From positions 1-64,000 of the forward strand of contig CAKUGQ010000008.1 of the NCBI GenBank assembly GCA_934654755.1: a DNA stretch of 64,000 bases. The letters run 5' to 3'. The stretch comes from an uncultured Oscillospiraceae bacterium. GTDB taxonomy: Bacteria > Bacillota > Clostridia > Oscillospirales > Oscillospiraceae. Position numbers and translations under genes: made by a program. Below, piece by piece: positions 56,723 to 64,000 of this stretch. Each line of letters opens with the position of its first letter. Position 1 is the first letter of the stretch. The notes under the pieces are model-generated. The model was not told where the DNA came from and made no database searches. It saw nothing but the letters and a program-made list of their open reading frames with translations.

Positions 56723-58825
56723 TTACTCAGTCTGGAAAACGGAAAAAGAGAGAGTGTCCTTATCGACCCGGTAGATCGCGTCGGTTTCATGGTCGGAAAA
56801 CAGCAGGACAGAACCCTGTGTCAGGCATGTGACAAATCCGGGGACATCCACAAATGTGACTTCGCTTCCGTCGTGTCCCATGCGGTACAGTCCATCCGAG
56901 GCGGAGAGCCAGCAGTAACGCGAATCCCAATAGATGGTGTATGCGGGAAGATCGCCGCGCTTTTCAATCTGACCGGTTGCTTCGTTCCAATAATAGAGCG
57001 TTTTTCCGTCACGGATGTTCAGAAAGTATACGCCCTCCGGTGTCAGCAGGAATTGTGAGGCGACTACGTCGTCAAACGTGCGCTCCTGTCCGGAGTCGAG
57101 GTTGCGCAGCGTCATACGGTTGTATTTATCCAGATAATAGAGATTTGTTCCGTCATACGCGACATTGGCTGCGTTTTTCTGATTCAAAAGGTGTGTTACT
57201 TCACCGGAGATCAGGCTCATGGAATAAATATCGGAATTGATCTGGTAAATAAAATTGCTGCCGTGCAGGAAGAAGGGGGAGGAGCTGGAAAGCTGATTTT
57301 CCGTATATCCGTGCGGGAAGAGCCCGAAAAACCAGTCTGCGTTGAGGGGCCACTGGTAAACCGGCGTCTCCTCCATCGTGTCCAGATCCACAGCCATCAC
57401 AGCCGTGCGGGAGTGATTCCGCTCCATGCCGAAGCGGCTGTACCAGAGGTCGGTGCGCATATAGTACAGCTTATTGTCTCTGCTGAAGAGGCTTGTGTTC
57501 CATTGGCGCATATTCTGCACAAATGCGTCGAGCGGAAATGGGGATACGCGGTCGGTCTGTTTGTCCAGCAGATACAGCTTGTCAAAGTCTAACGTGAAAA
57601 CGGCAAAGCGGTCGTTTTCAAAGTGATTCGATGAGGACATATTGAAGCAAACAGGCGCCGCTGGCTCTTTTGAACAGCCGCTCATCAACAGAAGCGGAAG
57701 CAACAGAAGTGCAGCCACGGCTTTGATGCGCCGATGTCTTACCAGATAATTGCGGTTTTTCAGACGGACCAGCAGGATCATCAGCGCCATCAGTGCGAGG
57801 CCAATACTCACGAGAAGGACAAGCTCATTCCACGAGACCTCCTCCACGGCGTAGACGCGGGAGCTGAAGGCCTCTGCGGAGTCGCCGCGCAGATAGCAGC
57901 TTCCGATGGTCAATGCCCAAGGCCCGGGAAGCCGTACGAAAAGCCCCGGACGAAGTGCGAGGACAGGAAGGGGGAGCAGGACAAGTCCGCTCATCAGCGT
58001 TATGGCGTATTTTCTCGTCAGGACGCTGAGCGTCAGGATGATGAGCGCGCAGTAGCCATAGCCGAGAAGCTGAAGGAGGGATTGCAGTCCGAAGGCCTGA
58101 CCGAGCGTAAGCTGCTTTGTAATATTGCCAAAAGAAATCAGCGAACAGAGGTTATAGTCCCAGTGCGGCAGGCCGAAGCGCAATGCGAGGTAGGCGAGAC
58201 GGAAGAGCTGAACGAACACGGTCAGAAACGCCGTGAGGCTCAAGGCGACGATGAGCTTGGTGCTCCACTGCTGCAGCACGCTTTTTTTCTGTGTCAAAAG
58301 GATCTGATCCATCTGCGAGCTGTATTCCTGACAGAAAACCGGCGCCAGCAAAAAGACGAGCAGGGTCAGGAAGACATAGTCGGGCGACTTGATACCGAGT
58401 AGAAGCTCCCAGCCTCCGGTATAGAGAAACTGCCGCTGCTCGGATTCCCGGACGAAGATATACTGCGTGTAGAGCTTGGAAAAGCCGGAATAGCGTTCGT
58501 CCTCCGCCAACAGAAGATCATATTGCTCGCGAAACTCGCTCTCGGAAACCGTTCCGTTATAATAGCCCGATTTCAGACGTTCCAGGGCGGTGTGATTCTT
58601 GCTCAGACGGAGCATTTCATCTTCAATGGCGCTGCGCTTTTCCTCCGTCAGCGGACCTTCGGCGGGGGAAAGGTATTCATCATAGACGGCGCGGTTTGCT
58701 TCAAGTTCCTTATCATAGGGCTCGGTCGTCAGAAAAATACCGGCAATCTCTACCACAAGCAATACCAGTACCAGCCAGAGCCCATGCCGGTAGTGGAGCA
58801 GCTTTTGAAATTCGTATTTCAGCAT
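56723..58825 (-). CDS. ABC-2-type permease fused to a lipoprotein-like beta-propeller domain
   Basis: A 700-residue protein in two parts. Residues 1-372 look like an ABC-2 permease: one span near 18-40, a long extracellular loop, then about five spans. Next comes a signal-like hydrophobic stretch with lipobox-like LLLMSGC (Cys384) followed by about 316 soluble residues with repeated NxYYxD/NLYYLDK strands, a DUF5050-like propeller. The junction looks like a lipoprotein gene joined in frame to the permease gene. I chose ATG 58825 (GGAGG 8 nt upstream), which overlaps the preceding permease gene by 7 bp. Substrate unknown. Confidence 0.8.
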   Translation of the reverse strand: MLKYEFQKLLHYRHGLWLVLVLLVVEIAGIFLTTEPYDKELEANRAVYDEYLSPAEGPLTEEKRSAIEDEMLRLSKNHTALERLKSGYYNGTVSESEFREQYDLLLAEDERYSGFSKLYTQYIFVRESEQRQFLYTGGWELLLGIKSPDYVFLTLLVFLLAPVFCQEYSSQMDQILLTQKKSVLQQWSTKLIVALSLTAFLTVFVQLFRLAYLALRFGLPHWDYNLCSLISFGNITKQLTLGQAFGLQSLLQLLGYGYCALIILTLSVLTRKYAITLMSGLVLLPLPVLALRPGLFVRLPGPWALTIGSCYLRGDSAEAFSSRVYAVEEVSWNELVLLVSIGLALMALMILLVRLKNRNYLVRHRRIKAVAALLLLPLLLMSGCSKEPAAPVCFNMSSSNHFENDRFAVFTLDFDKLYLLDKQTDRVSPFPLDAFVQNMRQWNTSLFSRDNKLYYMRTDLWYSRFGMERNHSRTAVMAVDLDTMEETPVYQWPLNADWFFGLFPHGYTENQLSSSSPFFLHGSNFIYQINSDIYSMSLISGEVTHLLNQKNAANVAYDGTNLYYLDKYNRMTLRNLDSGQERTFDDVVASQFLLTPEGVYFLNIRDGKTLYYWNEATGQIEKRGDLPAYTIYWDSRYCWLSASDGLYRMGHDGSEVTFVDVPGFVTCLTQGSVLLFSDHETDAIYRVDKDTLSFSVFQTE

Positions 58826-60030
58826 GACTTTCTCCTCCGATTCAGGCGGTTGTGGTAACTCCGGTTGCACAGAAGAATTCCGAACAGCAGCAGGAGCACG
58901 ACCAGACCGAGTCCGGCAAATACAAAGAGATACAGTCGAACGGGGTAACCGAAAAGGTTGACAAAGCGGTCATCGTACATCAGATCGCGCGAAATGACAA
59001 GCTCAAGCGGGTTGAACCAGCGAAGCAGGGCGAGGACTCCGGCACGATCCTGAAGCACCGAGCAGCCCAGCAGCAGCGCCAGACCGGAGAGCATCGTACC
59101 GAGGTACTGACGAATCAGACACGACAGGAGCAGGAGCATCCCGCAGAAAACGAGTACACCAAGCGTCCGGATTCCGGCGGAGCAGAGAATGTACATCCCA
59201 ATGCTCATACGCAGCGGCGTGCGTTCCATGGTCGGAAGCGCGTAGATCGGACTGGAGAGCGCCGTATTGCGGTCGCTGACGAGATAGATTGACAGAAAAT
59301 CCTCCGCGTAAAAAGCTGCACAGACGAGCACGGCGAACAGGAAGGCGGTTGCGAGCTTTGCCGCAACGGTCATGCCCGAACCGTTTTTTGCTGTGCGCAG
59401 CAGCATATACATTTCGGTGTCCTGCTCTCGTACAAAGATCGAGGTCATGGCAAATATGCACAGCAGCAGGATAAGCATGGAGGAAAAGTCGTAGTCCAGC
59501 AGGACCGCATAACCGCGCGTGTCTGCAAAGTCCGGGATCATTCGGCCTGCAAAATCCGCCGCAATTCGGACGTTTTTCTGCGCCTCGTAATTGTTCCCGA
59601 GCTGCGAGTATGTCCACGCCAGCCTTGCTGCGCGATTGGAAATATCCTGAGAAACGTTCCTGTAGTAGTAATCGTAACGCATCTCCGCGACAAAAAGCGA
59701 ACGGAAAAAGTCCTCGTCAATCGCTTCGCTGTATGTATAGGCATTCGGGTCGTACTCTCTGGAGAGCTCGTTGAGCTCAGATTTGATTTCCAGCGGTCTG
59801 TAGATTGTCATGAGCTTTCCGACCTTCTCGGCCGTGATCGGGCCGACATACTGCGCATATGATTCCTTATACTGCGGCCGGTAGTCGCTCCAACGGTAGA
59901 CTGCTCCTTCGTATTCGTCATGCAGCTTCCAGCCGTTCAGAATAAGGAGCGCTGCGAGAAATATCCATAGCGCCGGACTTCGGTATGCCTTGCGGCATTC
60001 GTATCTCAGAAGACGGAAAAAGCATTTCAT
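58819..60030 (-). CDS. ABC-2-type transporter permease
   Basis: A 403-residue permease. It has one N-terminal span (about residues 20-35), a large extracellular loop rich in charged residues (about 37-185), then five spans (about 187-390). MKCFFRLLRYECRKAYRS is the basic entry. With the adjacent ATPase it forms an exporter or an antibiotic/bacteriocin-type resistance pump; the cargo is unknown. It overlaps its neighbours by 4 and 7 bp, so the three genes are translated as a unit. Confidence 0.87.
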   Translation of the reverse strand: MKCFFRLLRYECRKAYRSPALWIFLAALLILNGWKLHDEYEGAVYRWSDYRPQYKESYAQYVGPITAEKVGKLMTIYRPLEIKSELNELSREYDPNAYTYSEAIDEDFFRSLFVAEMRYDYYYRNVSQDISNRAARLAWTYSQLGNNYEAQKNVRIAADFAGRMIPDFADTRGYAVLLDYDFSSMLILLLCIFAMTSIFVREQDTEMYMLLRTAKNGSGMTVAAKLATAFLFAVLVCAAFYAEDFLSIYLVSDRNTALSSPIYALPTMERTPLRMSIGMYILCSAGIRTLGVLVFCGMLLLLSCLIRQYLGTMLSGLALLLGCSVLQDRAGVLALLRWFNPLELVISRDLMYDDRFVNLFGYPVRLYLFVFAGLGLVVLLLLFGILLCNRSYHNRLNRRRKSC

Positions 60031-60893
60031 TGGGCTTCCTCCCCACAGTGGTAGAGAAAGACCTCCTCGAGATTTGCCGCCGCTTCGACTGCCGCGGGGT
60101 GCGGCTTCGTTTCGGACAGAATACGGAGCCGTATGCCGCTGCTTTCCCGGGCGAGGTTACTGATGGTGTGATGAACGAGCGAAGCGGGGACGTCACTCTC
60201 CTCCAAAGACAGCGCCCAGACCTTTCCGGCCAGCTCCTCGCACAGCGTTGCCGGGGTGTCAAACATGAGCAGCTTGCCTTCATGCAGGAGAATGATCCGG
60301 TTTGCAATAAACTCAATGTCCGAGACAATGTGTGTCGCAAGAATCACGATCCGGTTTTCGGAGAACTGCGAGATCAGATTCCGAAAGCGGATACGCTCTC
60401 GCGGGTCGAGGCCGGAGGTCGGCTCATCCAGAATCAGAATTCCCGGATCGGAGAGCATGGCCTGCGCAATTCCGAGGCGCTGCCGCATACCGCCGGAGAG
60501 CGCTCCGACCTTTTTTCTGCCTGCTTCGCTGAGGTTGACGATCTCCAGCAGCTCGGCGATTCGCTGTTCGCCCTGCTTTTTATCGATTCCCTTGAGAACG
60601 CACATATAGCGCAGAAAATCCGTGACGGAGAACTCGCGGTAGAAGCGCGGGTATTGCGGCAGGTAGCCGATATTTCCCAGGAAATCGCTGCCCATATTGC
60701 GAATGTTACGGCCGTTGATGAAAATATCTCCTTTGGCGGGAATGATTCCCATAAAGGAATTGATCAATGTGGTCTTGCCGGCGCCGTTGGTGCCGAGCAG
60801 GCCGTAGACGCCGTTTTCCAGTGTGGCGGAGAAGTCGCGCAGCGCATATTTTGCGCCGTATTTTTTGGAAAGGTGTTCAAAGCGTACTTCCAT
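60027..60893 (-). CDS. ABC transporter ATP-binding protein
   Basis: A 288-residue ATPase of the ABC-2 exporter group. Walker A is GTNGAGKTT (about residues 34-42), signature LSGGMRQR (about 132-139), Walker B ILILDEP and the ATH switch. The C-terminal 60 residues form a short accessory domain. It energises the two permeases encoded after it. I chose ATG 60893 (GGAGG upstream); the open frame further upstream has no support. Confidence 0.93.
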   Translation of the reverse strand: MEVRFEHLSKKYGAKYALRDFSATLENGVYGLLGTNGAGKTTLINSFMGIIPAKGDIFINGRNIRNMGSDFLGNIGYLPQYPRFYREFSVTDFLRYMCVLKGIDKKQGEQRIAELLEIVNLSEAGRKKVGALSGGMRQRLGIAQAMLSDPGILILDEPTSGLDPRERIRFRNLISQFSENRIVILATHIVSDIEFIANRIILLHEGKLLMFDTPATLCEELAGKVWALSLEESDVPASLVHHTISNLARESSGIRLRILSETKPHPAAVEAAANLEEVFLYHCGEEAQ

Positions 60894-60975
60894 ATTTCCT
60901 CCCTTTGCGGTTGCGGCCCTGAGGCGCGTTTTTTCATGTTTCTGCGGGCGGAGCATCCTCCGGAACGTCTCTGCT

Positions 60976-62055
60976 TTATTTTTTCTTAAGCTCGCGTTCC
61001 AGAAGGAACATTGACAACGTGGCGTGGATCGCCTGCTGAATCTTTACGCCGCAGGAAAAGCGGTTTCTCGGAACAAGTACGGCAAAGACGACACGCTCTG
61101 TACTGAAGTCGCTCATATCCATCATGGCGTGCACGGTGGTTTTCATACCGGGATTGACGGTGAAGAAAATCGGTTTTCCTTCGGCGTCGGTCACGGGCAT
61201 ATAATCGACAAAGAATACGACGGAGTGGTCTATATAGGGGGTTCCCCAGACGGAAAGGTCAAGGGCAAGCGGCCGTTCGTTCGAGACACCGAACATCTCC
61301 ACCCCCTTTCCTCCGTCAACCGTGAAAGAGTAGCCGATTCTGGTGATCAGGTCCTCGTTGCTCCATCCGATGATGTCGATGGAAGGGCATTCCTTCTCCG
61401 AAACGGAAAGCTCACTCAGCTTCACACAGGGGGAGGGATAGTTCATCTTCTGTGGTGTGGCCTCATAGTGAATTTCTAAGCTGCAGGCAGATGATCCGAC
61501 ATCGGTACCTGAGCCTCGTACACCCTCTGATCTTGCCAGATCGACTTCAAAAACCGGAATAATATAGCATTCCAGCTTATCCCCCTGTTGGCCGGTGACG
61601 GGGGTAAAAATAAAGTGGGCGTCTACCGACGAATTCCGGTGGTAAAACTTATGCAGAAAAGCATATTCGCCGTCGGGGTCGATTTTATAGGGCTGCGGGA
61701 TACCGTCCAGAAAAATGATAAGGCCGTCGCCGTATTTCCCAGCCGCACTCTCGTGTCCCAGCGTGATTTTAATATCGATTTCCTCGCCGCCGTAAATGAG
61801 ATACCGGACGTTGTTGCTGCCACGCGGGATGTCGCCATCCACATGGTAAGAATAGTAACCTGTTACATCTTCCGTCGTCGGCGGCACGGACTCCGGTTCC
61901 GAGCTCTCCGTAGGAGCCGTCGTTGGGCAAAAAATATCCTCCGCCGTTGTCTCCGTCGGCTGGTCACTCGGGATGACAATCGGCGTGCAGGAGCAGAGGA
62001 GGGAGAGGACTAAAAAAAGCGAGATCAGGCGTGTAATTGTTATGGTCGTACGCAT
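60976..62055 (-). CDS. Hypothetical lipoprotein (359 aa) of the ABC cluster
   Basis: A 359-residue exported protein. The signal (residues 1-22) is followed by Cys23 in LLCSC, a fair lipobox, then a Thr/Pro/Glu-rich linker (about 26-64) typical of surface lipoproteins and a beta-rich body. No catalytic motif is recognised. It ends LERELKKK. It lies between a small secreted protein and the ABC ATPase gene, so it is probably a surface component or sensor of the exporter. Confidence 0.75.
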   Translation of the reverse strand: MRTTITITRLISLFLVLSLLCSCTPIVIPSDQPTETTAEDIFCPTTAPTESSEPESVPPTTEDVTGYYSYHVDGDIPRGSNNVRYLIYGGEEIDIKITLGHESAAGKYGDGLIIFLDGIPQPYKIDPDGEYAFLHKFYHRNSSVDAHFIFTPVTGQQGDKLECYIIPVFEVDLARSEGVRGSGTDVGSSACSLEIHYEATPQKMNYPSPCVKLSELSVSEKECPSIDIIGWSNEDLITRIGYSFTVDGGKGVEMFGVSNERPLALDLSVWGTPYIDHSVVFFVDYMPVTDAEGKPIFFTVNPGMKTTVHAMMDMSDFSTERVVFAVLVPRNRFSCGVKIQQAIHATLSMFLLERELKKK

Positions 62056-62083
62056 ACAATATGTCCCTCATGTAAATCGATAA

Positions 62084-62515
62084 TTACGGAATACTCACTG
62101 TGGAAATAACATCGTATAATCCTTCGTAGGCATATTCTTCGGAATCCATTAAGAAATGATTCGTCTTTATTTTGGTTGGGTAAAGGTCAATAGTAAAATA
62201 GAGGGGAAACTTTAATTCATATCTTGATATGCCGCGATCACTCGTATGATAGCCTTCTTCAGAGAAGTCGGCGAGACGGTCATACTTTATGAATACTGAT
62301 ACCTGAAAGTATGCATTAGAATTGTTGTGAGTTACTGATGAGACAGTGAGTACAAGGTTGGGATTGGAAAGCATTTGATTGGATGTTGCACGAAATATAC
62401 CAAATCCTAATACCTCTGTCGATTTGTCATTATCCGCCCGGGCGGACACACTTACGGCGAAGACGGAAACAAGAAGAAGGGCTGTCAGGCATACGAACAA
62501 TTTTCTATGTTTCAT
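62084..62515 (-). CDS. Small secreted hypothetical protein, first gene of the ABC cluster
   Basis: A 143-residue exported protein: signal residues 1-25 (KLFVCLTALLLVSVFAVSVSARA), then a beta-rich mature part with three or four strands and no Cys pairs. By eye the DNA here is richer in A and T than its neighbours, a possible sign of later acquisition. I chose ATG 62515, with AAGGA about 10 nt upstream, over ATG 62533. It is the first gene after the promoter at 62663-62691 and may be cargo or a surface partner of the exporter. Confidence 0.7.
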   Translation of the reverse strand: MKHRKLFVCLTALLLVSVFAVSVSARADNDKSTEVLGFGIFRATSNQMLSNPNLVLTVSSVTHNNSNAYFQVSVFIKYDRLADFSEEGYHTSDRGISRYELKFPLYFTIDLYPTKIKTNHFLMDSEEYAYEGLYDVISTVSIP

Positions 62516-62662
62516 GTTTACAAGTCCTTTCATTTAGTGTTTTCTCTTCGACGGTGGGTGGCTTTTACTTACGGCGGAGCAGACTCAGCAAATCATCGGA
62601 TATCACCTCCGGACTCGCCTGCTTGAAAAACAGGACAAATTATTTATAGTATTTATAGTTTG

Positions 62663-62691
62663 AGTATACACTTACTTTCAATTCTTGTCAA
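62663..62691 (-). promoter_or_regulatory. Promoter of the ABC exporter cluster
   Basis: Minus strand TTGACA (62691-62686) and TATACT (62668-62663), 17-bp spacer. Its leader of about 120 nt carries GGAGGTGAT (62610-62602), an ideal ribosome site followed after 5 nt by ATG ATT TGC TGA, so a leader peptide may exist. Confidence 0.85.
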
Positions 62692-62759
62692 GTGCTTTTT
62701 GCTTTATTCTTCAAATTGTTATATCGTATATTCGATAAAATATACAAAGAAACGCCGGG

Positions 62760-62994
62760 AAGAGAAACGGAGCGAACATCCCTGCCGATGCACGCTCCGC
62801 CGCCGATTGTGACTATCCCTTTTTTACTGCACAGGAACCCCTTCCGGGCAGCCTTTTTATTGAATATTGGAGGTCGGTGCCCGCATTGGTTACAGCCGTG
62901 ACAGGACGACCACTCCGGAAACCGCCATATGCAGCTCCGACTCTCCGAATGTGGGAACCGCTCTCCGTCTCGAAGGCAATGAAGCCGACTTCCG
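62760..62994 (-). ncRNA. Candidate transcript without a clear gene
   Basis: This stretch is preceded by its own consensus-like promoter (63000-63028). Two minus-strand frames overlap here and read as one shifted sequence, but neither has a good start site. Hairpins GAAG/CTTC near the 5' end and GGAGCG/CGCTCC with a T-rich tail near 62770-62795 could bound an RNA. It may instead be a gene remnant or an intergenic repeat. I cannot tell which. Confidence 0.35.
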
Positions 62995-62999
62995 TGTCT

Positions 63000-63028
63000 A
63001 TTATCGCAGAAAACGCGAAGAAAGTCAA
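63000..63028 (-). promoter_or_regulatory. Promoter inside the 62.7-63.1 kb intergenic region
   Basis: Minus strand TTGACT (63028-63023) and GATAAT (63005-63000), 17 bp apart with TGC before the -10. It points into gene-free sequence. Confidence 0.68.
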
Positions 63029-63111
63029 TCGTTTTGCACTTTTGATTTTTCGGGACGGTGGCCCCCGGTGCGGTGCAGGCGGGAAACGGCGTTGTATTTT
63101 GGCAAAACTGC

Positions 63112-63140
63112 TTGCAATTTGATCGAGAATTTGATACAAT
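63112..63140 (+). promoter_or_regulatory. Promoter of the TetR-family gene
   Basis: TTGCAA (63112-63117) and TACAAT (63135-63140), spacer 17 bp. Confidence 0.8.
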
Positions 63141-63175
63141 CGGTACATCCATAAAAATCGGAGTGTGAGAAGAGC

Positions 63176-63871
63176 TTGTTACGAAAGGGAAGCATCGAAA
63201 CGAAAAACCGCATTCTGTCTGTCTGCGTTCGCCTGTTTTTGGAGCAGGGGTATCACCAGACGCCGATCAGCCAGATCATCCGTGAGGCGCAGGTTTCCGC
63301 CAGCACCTTCCAGAATATTTTCCGCACCAAGGACGGGATTCTCGGTGAATTGGTCGAATTCATGTTTGGCGGTCAGTTCAACGTTGCGCGCAGCGTTACC
63401 CGCAGTGATCTTCCGGCGGTGTATGTATACGCTGCCGAAACGGCGATCCAGCTTGTACTGACCGAGCAGAACGAAAATCTTAGGGATATTTACCTTGAGG
63501 CGTACAACACGCCGCAGACGTCGGATTTTATTTATCAACATATGGCCCAGGAGCTTTTCCAGATCTTCGGTCCGTATCAGCCGATGGCCACGCAGAGCGA
63601 TTTTTACGAGTTTGAGATCGGAACGGCCGGAATCATGCGCGGTTATATGGCCAAGCCATGCGATATTCATTTTCCGCTGGAAAAGAAGCTGGATCGTTTC
63701 CTGACGCTTTCCCTCCGTTCCTACCGCGTACCGGAGGAGGTGCAGAAACGCGTGCTGGCGTATATTCGCTCCATTGATATTCTCAAGCTCGCGGAAAACG
63801 TTGTACAGCAGCTCTTTGCCGCACTGGAAATGCGCTTCGATTTTTCTTTGAATCAACCGCCTAAGATGTAA
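63176..63871 (+). CDS. TetR/AcrR-family transcriptional regulator
   Basis: A 231-residue regulator. The N-terminal TetR HTH spans about residues 8-55: TKNRILSVCVRLFLEQGYHQT, then ISQIIREAQVSASTFQNIF. The larger C-terminal part is a ligand-binding helical domain. It is transcribed away from the ABC exporter cluster and is probably its repressor, by the usual arrangement. The start is a TTG at 63176 with a weak AGAAGAG upstream; no ATG is available before the HTH, so the start is uncertain. A bidirectional terminator follows. Confidence 0.87.
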   Translation: MLRKGSIETKNRILSVCVRLFLEQGYHQTPISQIIREAQVSASTFQNIFRTKDGILGELVEFMFGGQFNVARSVTRSDLPAVYVYAAETAIQLVLTEQNENLRDIYLEAYNTPQTSDFIYQHMAQELFQIFGPYQPMATQSDFYEFEIGTAGIMRGYMAKPCDIHFPLEKKLDRFLTLSLRSYRVPEEVQKRVLAYIRSIDILKLAENVVQQLFAALEMRFDFSLNQPPKM

Positions 63872-63886
63872 AGGGAACCTTCAGAA

Positions 63887-63934
63887 AAAATGTCGGTACG
63901 ACCGCAGATATACGGTCGTACCGACATTTTTCTA
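63887..63934. terminator. Bidirectional terminator after the TetR gene
   Basis: An 18-bp perfect stem AAAATGTCGGTACGACCG (63887-63904) with its complement (63913-63930), A-rich before and T-rich after. Confidence 0.92.
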
Positions 63935-64000
63935 GTCGTTTTCGGATGCCTCCGCCTGTAACCGACAGCCCTCGTCCGGGCAGAGGTTGGTTGGCTGCCA
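63932..64000 (-). CDS. C-terminal end of a gene running off the window (partial)
   Basis: The minus-strand frame entering from the right edge ends with TAG at 63932-63934, right at the shared terminator. It encodes 22 residues ending LCPDEGCRLQAEASEND, with two Cys five apart. Too short to name. The stop next to a bidirectional terminator supports this frame. Confidence 0.5.
   Translation of the reverse strand, partial: WQPTNLCPDEGCRLQAEASEND

Noticed and set aside
62688..63152. Minus-strand open frame of 154 codons in the intergenic region
   Set aside because: Mixed reading with a neighbouring frame, no ribosome site at its start, and it spans two promoters; kept only as a possible RNA or remnant.

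Overview
The window reads as a low-to-mid GC Gram-positive chromosome, most likely a Clostridia (Oscillospirales-like) gut bacterium. Supporting signs are: consensus sigma-A promoters with 17-bp spacers, AGGAGG ribosome sites and intrinsic terminators; a PASTA-containing SpoVD/Pbp2B-type transpeptidase; a MurE with the DNPR signature of meso-diaminopimelate; the Prp protease next to an L27 carrying the cleavable MLKIGFQFF leader; SipW-type signal peptidases; and a class B sortase. I saw no phage, transposase or CRISPR.

Layout. 1-1.6 kb: a tiny Cys/Gly-rich membrane peptide, a TauE/SafE exporter split into two overlapping half-size genes, and ruvX. 1.7-14.4 kb: the division and cell-wall cluster mraZ-rsmH-ftsL-spoVD/pbp-murE-mraY-ftsW-murG-murA-ftsQ-ftsZ, headed by a consensus promoter and five 10-bp MraZ operator repeats; murF, murD, murC and ftsA are absent from it. 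14.4-20.9 kb: a YerC/TrpR-like regulator, a methyltransferase, Hsp33, five tRNA genes (Val, Asp, Phe, Gly, Cys), comM, thiI, a CinA-type amidohydrolase and an unknown. 20.9-27.3 kb: a complete minus-strand histidine-utilisation operon, hutH-hutU-hutI-ftcD-fchA, ending in formimino-THF handling. 27.6-30.5 kb: rplU-prp-rpmA, a GNAT acetyltransferase and obgE.

30.6-45.6 kb is the most interesting part. A minus-strand operon makes an extracellular matrix or fibre system: two SipW-type signal peptidases, four secreted SipW-substrate-like proteins (one with a PPDTG sorting tail) and a 1560-residue InlB-repeat/MucBP surface protein. Its leader contains a c-di-GMP-I (GEMM) riboswitch followed by a strong terminator whose 5' arm coincides with the 3' edge of the aptamer. 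Immediately upstream, also on the minus strand, lies a signalling operon: a GGDEF-REC-HD-GYP protein that carries motifs for both making and destroying c-di-GMP, a solute-binding lipoprotein, a hybrid histidine kinase and an HPt protein. Together they look like a self-contained sense, c-di-GMP and matrix circuit.

45.8-56.7 kb: pfkA, a cell-wall-anchored beta-helical surface protein broken by a frameshift, nadE overlapping a class B sortase, a YitT-family membrane protein, an ORF-free region with its own promoter that looks like a structured RNA, and a potABCD polyamine transporter with an attenuator-like leader. 56.7-64 kb: a minus-strand ABC exporter cluster (secreted protein, lipoprotein, ATPase, permease, permease-lipoprotein fusion), an unexplained promoter-bearing intergenic region, a TetR-family regulator, and the tail of one more gene at the right edge.

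All coordinates and motifs were read by eye. Family names are from sequence recognition, not from database searches.
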